Positions 18,406 to 24,641 of a stretch of 64,000 nucleotides of DNA are shown piece after piece. The DNA comes from G965216695 sp965216695. Its GTDB lineage: Bacteria; Pseudomonadota; Gammaproteobacteria; Pseudomonadales; Azotimanducaceae. The position numbers were made by a program, and so were the translations under genes. The stretch spans positions 1,178,001 through 1,242,000 of the forward strand of contig OZ244212.1 of the NCBI GenBank assembly GCA_965216695.1. Direction: 5' to 3'. The notes below the pieces were generated by a model that saw only the letters and a program-made list of their open reading frames with translations, was not told where the DNA came from and did no database searches. The first letter of the stretch is position 1; every line of letters starts with the position of its first letter.

Positions 18406-19923
18406 ATGGCGACGCCTCCTGAAAAACTAGCTCAATCCCTGCGTATCCTCAAAGAACTGCAAGAGCGAGGGGTGAGCGCCATACGCTCAAACAACATGAC
18501 GCGAACCCACCGTGAGCGTTTACAGCAGAACGGCTTTATCCGTGAAGTAATGAAGGGCTGGTATGTACCGGCTCGCCCTGATGAAGCTCCCGGGGATAGC
18601 ACGGCTTGGTACGCATCCTACTGGCGTTTTTGCGCAGACTATCTCAATGAACGGTTTGGCGATGATTGGTGCATGTCCGCAGAGCAGTCCATCGCGATTA
18701 AAACAGGAAATTGGAACGTTCCGGGTCAGCTCATCATTCGCTCATCAAAAGGCGGGAATAAGCCGACCAATCTGCTTTTTGATACATCAATCCTAGATCT
18801 ACGTTTAGAACTTCCAAAGCCTGAAGATATAGAGGTGATCGACGGACTCAGAATCATGCGCCTGCCTGCCGCCCTGCTCGCCATACCAGAAGCCCTCTAT
18901 GCCGCAAGGCCACTTGATATGCGCGCAGCACTCGCAATGCTCATGGATATCACAGACCTACTACGGCGACTACTTGATGGCGGTCACAGTGTCATTGCGG
19001 GTAGGCTGGCCGGAGCCTATCGGAATATCGGCCGCGATGACATCGCACAGAATATCGTCGATACAATGAAAAGCGCCGGTTATACGGTGAGCGTTAGTGA
19101 TCCTTTCGAGGACAAAACACCATCAGCTTTCACCCCGCGCCAGATCTCCCCTTACGTTAACCGCATAAAGGTGATGTGGGAGGCTATGCGCCCACATGTG
19201 CTTGAGAACTTCCCTGCGCCTCCCGGGGCAATACACGACCATCAAGCCTATCTCGCCGAAATCGAAGACAAGTACGTCTCCGATGCCTATCACTCGCTAT
19301 CTATTGAGGGGTATCGAGTTAGTGAAGATCTAATCAAGCAAGTCGCTTCCGGAAACTGGAAGCCGGACATTGACGACGAGGATAGGAAGCAGGCAGATGC
19401 ACTAGCAGCACGTGGCTACTGGCAAGCGTTTCAGGAAGTAAAGAAAAGCGTTGAGAAAGTCCTGAATGGTGAAAACCCTGGAAAGGTTATCGCAAGCGAC
19501 CATGGAACGTGGTATCGGGAACTATTTGGCCCTTCTGTAGGGGCTGGCATCCTCACCGCAGGGGATCTCGCCGGTTATCGAAACAGGCCTGTGTTCGTTA
19601 AAAACTCGATGCACACACCTCCCAGACATGAGGCCGTCATTGACTTGCTCCCAGCATTCTTCGAGCTCCTCGAAACAGAAGATGAAGCAGCTGTGCGTGT
19701 CGTTCTCGGGCACTTTGTGTTCGTTTATATCCACCCGTACATAGATGGCAATGGAAGAATGGGTAGATTCCTAATGAACCTCATGATGGCTTCAGGCGGT
19801 TATCCGTGGACCGTCATCACCGTAGATAAGCGGTCCGAGTATATGAGCGCTCTAGAATCTGCCAGCGTGGGCGAAGACATCATACCGTTCACAAAATTCC
19901 TGTCAGATCTACTGGCGTCATGA
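18406..19923 (+). CDS. Fic-domain protein with AbiEi-like N-terminal region
   Basis: A 505-residue protein in two parts. Residues 1-200 open with a winged-helix-like segment (LKELQERGVSAIRSNN, then RLQQNGFIREVMKGWYVP) and continue like AbiEi-type antitoxins. The C-terminal half is a Fic domain, which usually transfers AMP from ATP to a protein target. The catalytic motif is HPYIDGNGRMGR with His443. An autoinhibitory-type motif SLSIEG (Ser297 to Gly302, Glu301) precedes the Fic core, so it is an N-terminally self-inhibited class and probably needs no separate antitoxin. GAAAGG precedes the ATG. Base composition is poorer in GC than the flanks, and decayed IS sequences follow, suggesting transfer. 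Confidence 0.88.
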   Translation: MATPPEKLAQSLRILKELQERGVSAIRSNNMTRTHRERLQQNGFIREVMKGWYVPARPDEAPGDSTAWYASYWRFCADYLNERFGDDWCMSAEQSIAIKTGNWNVPGQLIIRSSKGGNKPTNLLFDTSILDLRLELPKPEDIEVIDGLRIMRLPAALLAIPEALYAARPLDMRAALAMLMDITDLLRRLLDGGHSVIAGRLAGAYRNIGRDDIAQNIVDTMKSAGYTVSVSDPFEDKTPSAFTPRQISPYVNRIKVMWEAMRPHVLENFPAPPGAIHDHQAYLAEIEDKYVSDAYHSLSIEGYRVSEDLIKQVASGNWKPDIDDEDRKQADALAARGYWQAFQEVKKSVEKVLNGENPGKVIASDHGTWYRELFGPSVGAGILTAGDLAGYRNRPVFVKNSMHTPPRHEAVIDLLPAFFELLETEDEAAVRVVLGHFVFVYIHPYIDGNGRMGRFLMNLMMASGGYPWTVITVDKRSEYMSALESASVGEDIIPFTKFLSDLLAS

Positions 19924-20017
19924 AGGTTCTTGTTTGTGGGAGGACGGGATTCAGGGACGCTGAGTCGCAAAAAGTACACTCGCAATAAAGACTAAGCCCA
20001 AAAGGAGTGTGGACTCC

Positions 20018-20134
20018 ACGTGCGCGCTGAAGTCCTGGTTCGAGCCCATCGTTGCGATGTGGCGGTTCTCCAAGAGCAACGGCATCACAGAGGGGTTCCA
20101 CAACAAGATGGAGATGATGAGCCGGCGCGCCTAG
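20018..20134 (+). pseudogene. ISL3-family transposase remnant, left part
   Basis: The frame reads ALKSWFEPIVAMWRFSKSNG then ITEGFHNKMEMMSRRA, the conserved C-terminal region of ISL3-family transposases, but has no start or upstream domains. At 20132 the frame is cut by the first bases of the IS256-family element's target duplication. The continuation is found on the far side of that element (21455-21538). The upstream bases 19924-20017 show no gene. Confidence 0.7.
20127..20134. repeat. 8-bp target-site duplication, left copy (GCGCCTAG)
   Basis: GCGCCTAG directly precedes the left end of the IS256-family element and is repeated at 21455-21462. IS256-family elements usually create 8- to 9-bp duplications. 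The identity extends to 12 bases (CGCGCCTAGGGT on both sides), so the exact border is ambiguous by a few bases. Confidence 0.8.
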
Positions 20135-21454
20135 GGTGGTGTAACGTCTTTTCTGTAAATTGTTGATGGGTCAAAAGAGCTGAGCCATCCGGTTATCCTT
20201 TCGAAAGCGAATGTGGTGTTTGCAAACGAGAGGAAACAGAAATGGCTCAGCGAGCAGAGAATAAATCGATTGGCGACGCATTGGAATTGCTGAAAGACCA
20301 TGGCTTCGACGGATTGGCCGAAGCTGTGACCGTACTGATGAACGCGGCGATGGTTGCCGAACGAAGCGAGTACCTGGGCGCGGCGCCTTACGAGCGCAGC
20401 GCGACCAGGGCTGGCTACGCCAATGGGTTCAAAGACAAGGTGCTCAAGACGCGCCTCGGCGAGCTGCCGCTGAAAGTGCCGCAGACGCGGGATTGCGAGT
20501 TCTACCCGCAAAGCCTGGAAAAAGGCCTTCGGTCGGAACGCGCGTTGCTGCTGTCGATCGCTGAGATGTACGTGCAAGGCGTCTCGACCCGGCGAGTAAA
20601 AAAGATCGTTGAAGAACTCTGCGGGATGGAGGTGAGCTCTGCACAAGTCTCTCGAGCGGCGCAGGAACTCGACGAGATGCTCGACGCGTGGCGCAAGCGG
20701 GCGCTTGGCAGTTATCGATACGTGGTTCTGGACGCTCAGTACGAGAAAGTGCGCCAGGGTGGCCAGGTGCTTGACGCTGCCGTATTGATTGCCTGTGGTA
20801 TAGGTGCAGACGGTCGCAGAGACATTCTCGGTTGTTCCGTTTCTCTGTCGGAAGCCGAAGTTCATTGGCGGGCCTTCTTGACCGAGCTGAAAGACCGCGG
20901 CCTGCACGGTGTCCAGTTGATCGTGAGTGATGCGCATGAAGGGCTCAAAGCCGCTCGAAAGGCCGTCTTTCCGAGCGTCCCCTGGCAGCGCTGTCAATTT
21001 CATCTGCAGCAGAACGCCGGGCAGTATGTGCCGACCCAGGCGATGCGCAGTCTGGTGGCTGCGGATATCCGTGCCATCTTCAACGCGCCGGATCTGGATG
21101 AGGCCAATCGTCTGCTTGCAAAGCTCATCGAGAAATATGAAAAGAAGGCGCCGCAACTGGCTGCGTGGGCGGAAGAGAATCTGCCGGAGGGGTTCACGGT
21201 TTTCAGCCTGCCATCGAATCACCGGCGCCGTATGAGAACCACGAATCTGATCGAGCGATTGAACGAGGAGATCCGGCGGCGCACGCGCGTAGCGAGGCTG
21301 TTCCCGAATGAGGCGTCTTGTTTACGCTTGGTGAGCGCCGTGTTGATCGAGATCGCGGAAGACTGGCAGACCGCTGACAAACGGTATCTGTCGTTCGAGG
21401 ACTAACGGGCGATCGAGGGACAGCCGAAATTTACAGAAGAAATGTTGCTCAATC
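20135..21454 (+). mobile_element. Complete IS256-family insertion sequence
   Basis: A 1320-bp element with one transposase gene. Imperfect terminal inverted repeats of about 27 bases lie at both ends; the best-conserved part is TTCTGTAAATT on the left and its complement AATTTACAGAA on the right. It is flanked by identical 8-bp duplications. The transposase is full length with all acidic residues, so the copy may still be active. It interrupts an ISL3-family transposase remnant that had already frameshifted or has decayed since. Confidence 0.88.
20242..21405 (+). CDS. IS256-family transposase (mutator type)
   Basis: A 387-residue DDE transposase that cuts and rejoins the ends of its own element. 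The acidic triad is Asp164 (VVLDAQYEKV), Asp230 (LIVSDAHEGLKAA) and Glu338 (TNLIERLNEEIRRRTR), the last within the family's C-terminal signature. The N-terminal region (residues 1-100) would bind the terminal repeats. Length is typical (about 390-410 aa). AGAGGAAA precedes the ATG. The long open frame on the opposite strand is a shadow. Confidence 0.95.
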   Translation: MAQRAENKSIGDALELLKDHGFDGLAEAVTVLMNAAMVAERSEYLGAAPYERSATRAGYANGFKDKVLKTRLGELPLKVPQTRDCEFYPQSLEKGLRSERALLLSIAEMYVQGVSTRRVKKIVEELCGMEVSSAQVSRAAQELDEMLDAWRKRALGSYRYVVLDAQYEKVRQGGQVLDAAVLIACGIGADGRRDILGCSVSLSEAEVHWRAFLTELKDRGLHGVQLIVSDAHEGLKAARKAVFPSVPWQRCQFHLQQNAGQYVPTQAMRSLVAADIRAIFNAPDLDEANRLLAKLIEKYEKKAPQLAAWAEENLPEGFTVFSLPSNHRRRMRTTNLIERLNEEIRRRTRVARLFPNEASCLRLVSAVLIEIAEDWQTADKRYLSFED

Positions 21455-21538
21455 GCGCCTAGGGTTCCGGAATTTTGAAAACACCGGCTGCGGGTCTTAA
21501 CCCACTGCGGCTGGGATGAGATCATCAACAGGGTCTAG
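21455..21538 (+). pseudogene. ISL3-family transposase remnant, right part
   Basis: Begins with the second copy of the target duplication GCGCCTAG (21455-21462). Allowing two single-base losses, the bases that follow read YGFRNFEN, then RLRVLTHCGWDEIINRV and a stop at 21536-21538, which is the conserved end of ISL3-family transposases and continues the SRRA of the left part. Frameshifts near 21465 and 21481 show the gene is dead. The rest of 21406-21454 holds the right terminal repeat of the IS256 element. Confidence 0.65.
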
Positions 21539-21581
21539 CGAATGCTGACATCCCCCATTAAGTGGGTAGAGCCGGAAAATA

Positions 21582-21658
21582 TGGCGGAGCGGACGGGACT
21601 CGAACCCGCGACCCCCGGCGTGACAGGCCGGTATTCTAACCAACTGAACTACCGCTCC
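21582..21658 (-). tRNA. tRNA-Asp (GTC)
   Basis: A 77-base tRNA read on the minus strand. Acceptor stem GGAGCGG pairs with CCGCTCC, the D-loop has AGTTGGTTAG, the anticodon loop is CCTGTCACG with anticodon GTC, and the T-arm has GGTTCGAGTCC. CCA is encoded. It lies 12 bases downstream of tRNA-Val, so the two are one operon. Confidence 0.95.
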
Positions 21659-21670
21659 AGAACTCGAATC

Positions 21671-21746
21671 TGGTGGGTGTTGCAGGGGTCGAACCTGCGA
21701 CCTACGGCTTGTAAGGCCGTCGCTCTCCCAACTGAGCTAAACACCC
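21671..21746 (-). tRNA. tRNA-Val (TAC)
   Basis: A 76-base tRNA on the minus strand. Acceptor stem GGGTGTT pairs with AACACCC, the anticodon loop CCTTACAAG has anticodon TAC, and the T-arm contains GGTTCGACCCC. CCA is encoded. It is the first gene of a tRNA-Val/tRNA-Asp pair. Confidence 0.95.
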
Positions 21747-21766
21747 GATATCTCGCAAGGCGCGCT

Positions 21767-21794
21767 ATGTTACCGCGTCCGAAAAACCTGTCAA
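21767..21794 (-). promoter_or_regulatory. Promoter of the tRNA-Val/tRNA-Asp operon
   Basis: On the minus strand a consensus -35 TTGACA (21789-21794) and a -10 TAACAT (21767-21772) are separated by 16 bases. A GC-rich discriminator (GCGCGCC) follows the -10, typical of stable-RNA promoters under stringent control. The start point would fall about 12 bases before tRNA-Val. Confidence 0.75.
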
Positions 21795-21842
21795 ACGAAG
21801 CGAGCGCCTGGGTACGGGCGCGCCCCAAGGGCTTGCCCAGTG

Positions 21843-21898
21843 GTGGGGTCAGAGCAAAGGGACAGAGTCGTTGATCTGTCCCTTTGCTCTGACCCCAC
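21843..21898. repeat. 24-bp perfect palindrome with 8-base loop
   Basis: Arms 21843-21866 and 21875-21898 are exact complements: GGGGTCAGAGCAAAGGGACA runs in the left arm and its complement in the right, with GTCGTTGA between. There is no U-tract. The word GGGGTCAGAGCAAAGGGACA resembles sequences seen around REP-like and IS200/RAYT-associated palindromes; this is from memory, not a search. No RAYT transposase lies nearby. Confidence 0.75.
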
Positions 21899-22092
21899 AG
21901 ATGAACAGCGTTCATTTTTGTAATAATCCACCGGTTCCAACCACTTGCAGCCACTTCTTTCCACCCGCGCTTAGCCAACTACGGGTTTTCCGACAAGGAA
22001 ATTCCACCCGAGCGCATTCACACACACGTTTTCCCACAAGTTATCCACCGGCGGCTGCAAACGTTTCAGTTTTCTTTTGCCCGGAGCAGCGT

Positions 22093-22592
22093 AGTATGAA
22101 TTCCACGGTTGAGGGCTACGGATCATCTCCGAAACGAGCGATTCTAAGTAGCTTTCAAACCGAAAAAGACCCTCGCCAGGGTCGCAGTCGTCACGGCGAA
22201 GACGGCTGAAGGGCGCAAACCCTTGAGTACGAAGGGCAGGCGAACGGCGCGAAGGTTCTTAGCGGAGCCGGAGTACCCAACCCGGATTTCGGGGCCTGAG
22301 AGACAACGCCAGGGCACGTCGACCAACATCGACACATCAAAAGCCCTAACACGCGATTGTCGAAAAGCGCGTCCGCTCTCGAGGCAGGCAAAAGATCAAG
22401 CCCGCCGCGAGCGACGGAGCAAGACGTCGTTAAATAACGACTCGTTGAGTCACAGGCTACCATCCAGTTGAAGACGTTCGACATCGCGGGAAGTAGCCGA
22501 CTGGAGCAGACCTAGCCGAACAGCTCTCGGGCCGTTCGACGAAGCCAGCCCCAAATTAAAGGGAAGCCCCACTTCGGTGGGGCTTTTCTTTT
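22093..22592 (+). ncRNA. Putative structured non-coding RNA, family not identified
   Basis: No credible ORF spans 21900-22600, yet the stretch is rich in local hairpins and ends in a strong intrinsic terminator. Examples are GACCCT/AGGGTC (22168-22183), AAGGG/CCCTT (22209-22224), GTCGA/TCGAC inside AGGGC/GCCCT (22311-22347), GTCGTT/AACGAC (22426-22441), GACTC/GAGTC (22439-22451) and CGAAC/GTTCG (22517-22538). A weak -10 (TAGTAT, 22092-22097) is the only promoter hint, so the 5' end is approximate. I could not match RNase P RNA, tmRNA, 6S RNA, SRP RNA or CsrB by their hallmark motifs. Confidence 0.4.
22564..22592 (+). terminator. Intrinsic terminator with UUCG tetraloop
   Basis: A 9-bp perfect stem AAGCCCCAC/GTGGGGCTT closes a TTCG tetraloop and is followed by TTCTTTT on the plus strand. 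The plus strand has the better U-tract, which implies transcription of the ORF-free region upstream. On the minus strand it could also help end the gene at 22602-22970. Confidence 0.85.
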
Positions 22593-22601
22593 GGGCTCTA
22601 G

Positions 22602-22970
22602 TCAGCGCTTACGCCGCAGCCGCTCATTGCCGGCCGAGTCTGAATCACCCTTCCGCACCTCCATGCCGAATATGCGCACCCGCTCCGAATCACCTTCGCT
22701 ACCGGCATCTGCCACCGCGTCGACGTCTGTAGATTCACCACCCGTTGACGGTTCCGAATCCACAACGGCTTCGCCTTGCCCTCCGCACAGCCCCGCCACG
22801 ATGGCCGCCGCCCGGCCGCGCTGTGCCGGCGTGTATCCACCCGCTGAACGCTCGAGCGCGTGTAGTGCATCTGCCTGATCTGAATCCGAGCAACCATGTG
22901 CATGGGCACCAGTGTTAGCAAGCGCGCCCAACAGTCCCGACAGCAGTACCCCGATCGTGCGCAGCGGCAT
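22602..22970 (-). CDS. Small exported hypothetical protein
   Basis: About 122 residues. I start at the ATG at 22970, which begins a clear signal peptide (MPLRTIGVLLSGLLGALANT). An in-frame start at 23060 would overlap the divergent channel gene and add a non-signal tail. The mature part has a conserved-looking CSDSDQADALHALERSAGGY segment, then an acidic Ser/Asp/Gly-rich stretch and a basic end. Family and function unknown. It is divergent from the potassium channel-like gene. Confidence 0.55.
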   Translation of the reverse strand: MPLRTIGVLLSGLLGALANTGAHAHGCSDSDQADALHALERSAGGYTPAQRGRAAAIVAGLCGGQGEAVVDSEPSTGGESTDVDAVADAGSEGDSERVRIFGMEVRKGDSDSAGNERLRRKR

Positions 22971-23041
22971 TACCTTTCTCCCCGTGGCGTGAACGCAGTC
23001 GAGGCGGCAAAATACCGCAACCCCTGCCGCCTGTCGCCTTA

Positions 23042-23464
23042 ATGACCGAATTCCTGGCATCCCTGCTCGCCGCCCTCCTCGCAGGCGTGTGCGTAGTGGT
23101 TCACTTCGAAGCGCTGTCGACCCTCGCGCGCATGGAACGTCTGCCCGTGAGCCCGCGGGTCAATCTGCTGTTGATCATGTTCGGACTGCTCTTCGCACAC
23201 GTGGTGGAGATCTGGATCTATGCCGGCGGCTACTGGCTGGCAACCGGGCCGTTCGAGCTAGGTTCCCTGGCCGGCGGCGACGGCACCTGGTTCGGCTTGC
23301 TGTACTACTCGTCTGTCGTCTACACCACGGTGGGCTTCGGCGACGTGCTGCCTACGGATGGCATACGGATGATCACGTCCAGCCAGGGCCTGACCGGACT
23401 CGCGCTTATCACCTGGTCCGCCTCCTTTACCTTTCTGGAAATGCAACGCGTCTGGAAGGATTAA
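23042..23464 (+). CDS. Two-helix potassium channel-like protein
   Basis: A 140-residue inner-membrane protein of the two-transmembrane ion-channel group. The selectivity-filter segment is TTVGFGD, with Phe where most K+ channels have Tyr, and is preceded by a pore helix (TWFGLLYYSSVVY). Membrane helices flank it near residues 5-25, 40-62 and 108-130. No cytoplasmic RCK or cyclic-nucleotide domain is attached, so gating is unclear. It ends 8 bases before the convergent gene at 23473. Confidence 0.85.
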   Translation: MTEFLASLLAALLAGVCVVVHFEALSTLARMERLPVSPRVNLLLIMFGLLFAHVVEIWIYAGGYWLATGPFELGSLAGGDGTWFGLLYYSSVVYTTVGFGDVLPTDGIRMITSSQGLTGLALITWSASFTFLEMQRVWKD

Positions 23465-23472
23465 AGCGCCGC

Positions 23473-24438
23473 TCAGGTTCCGGCGAAGAGCACGCGCACA
23501 TCTTCCAGATCCGACGGCGCCACCGAAACCACCTTCTTCGCCTGGAACATCTTCAGCACGTACTTGCCTGCCTTGTACTTGTGCATGTTGGCAAACCGGT
23601 CATCGGCGAGATCCAACAGCTCCTGCGAGAGTCCCTTGCGCACGACCAGCACACCCGGCACGAATGGGTCTGACTCGAACACCGTGCGTAACATCTGCCG
23701 GCTCTGCGGATTGGCCCGCGCCACCTGACGTACGGCAATAGTAGGCACCAGCGCTGCGTCGACCTGTCCAAACATCAGTCCAACAATCGCCGTCTCACTG
23801 TTGCGTGTTCTGGAAATCTTCTCCAGTTCGAATGAGCCCTGCCCGTAACCCTCGGACTGCAACCGATTGGAGAGGATGCGCTGAGCCAGCCCACCACCAA
23901 GACTGATCGCCAGGTGTCGTCCGCGCAGATCGGACAGATCCTTTATGTCGTGCGAACGGTTGCGGTTTACCATCAGCGAGTACGTAAGCGTGGGTTTGCC
24001 GTCCCAAGACATCGTGTAGATGTAGTTGGGCTCCACCTGGTCGGCAATCTGGAAGTAGTCGAGCGTAGTGCAGAACAGCGCATCCAACTGACCATTCTCG
24101 AACGCCGCCTGCGTCTGCGCAAAGTCGTCGAACAGATCCACGTTCGCATCGATCGCTTTGCGCCTTCCGGCTTCCCCTTCCAACATCGCGGCAATGGCCA
24201 GATGGAAGTTTATCGAGGCATCGATCTCGCGCATGTCGTGCTGCTGCAACACGGCTTTGTAACCACCGATACGGATCAGATCCACTGTCGAAGCATCCGC
24301 CGTAGCTGCGTTTGAGTCCGCGGGGGATTGGGTAAGCGCGATGTCGTGGCCGGCGGTGTCCGCAGCGGCAATTCCAGAACAAAAGGCCGCACCGAAAATC
24401 AGCGCGTGTGCAAAAGATCGGGTGAATCGTCGGGTCAC
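23473..24438 (-). CDS. PhnD-like periplasmic substrate-binding protein
   Basis: Exported binding protein of the phosphate/phosphonate (PhnD-like) group, about 321 aa, with a signal peptide ending in GIAAADT. Hallmarks are the DALFCTTLDYFQIADQ segment and the DLRGRHLAISLGGG segment, followed by the variable region of PhnD-like proteins. No permease or ATPase gene is adjacent. I use the GTG at 24438, preceded by GGAG at good spacing; a GTG at 24462 is also open. It diverges from the GGDEF/EAL gene, and a sensory role feeding that protein is the likely use. Confidence 0.75.
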   Translation of the reverse strand: MTRRFTRSFAHALIFGAAFCSGIAAADTAGHDIALTQSPADSNAATADASTVDLIRIGGYKAVLQQHDMREIDASINFHLAIAAMLEGEAGRRKAIDANVDLFDDFAQTQAAFENGQLDALFCTTLDYFQIADQVEPNYIYTMSWDGKPTLTYSLMVNRNRSHDIKDLSDLRGRHLAISLGGGLAQRILSNRLQSEGYGQGSFELEKISRTRNSETAIVGLMFGQVDAALVPTIAVRQVARANPQSRQMLRTVFESDPFVPGVLVVRKGLSQELLDLADDRFANMHKYKAGKYVLKMFQAKKVVSVAPSDLEDVRVLFAGT

Positions 24439-24641
24439 TGCGTACTGCTCCAGTCGAACCACGGATTGGCGGGCACTCTACACAAATGTCGGCGAAAGCG
24501 GGGTGCCTTGGCCCATAAACGCGAACCGCGTCACAACCCCGATACGTGCTGGTTAGTGGACTTTCGGATTCAGGTCATAATGGCTCTGCGTTTCACGTTT
24601 CCAGATCACATTTCGTTCAAGCCAGCAGTACCAGGCTCCCC

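Noticed and set aside
20131..21222. Long open frame on the minus strand through the IS256 element
   Set aside because: It is antisense to a full-length transposase with intact catalytic residues and shows no recognisable domain; a shadow of codon bias.
22041..22049. DnaA-box-like TTATCCACC near 22041
   Set aside because: A single imperfect copy with no dnaA, dnaN or AT-rich unwinding region nearby, so not an origin.
22223..22471. 82-codon ORF in the hairpin-rich region
   Set aside because: Low-complexity, Arg/Ser/Gln-rich sequence without a ribosome site, and it crosses several stems of the RNA candidate.
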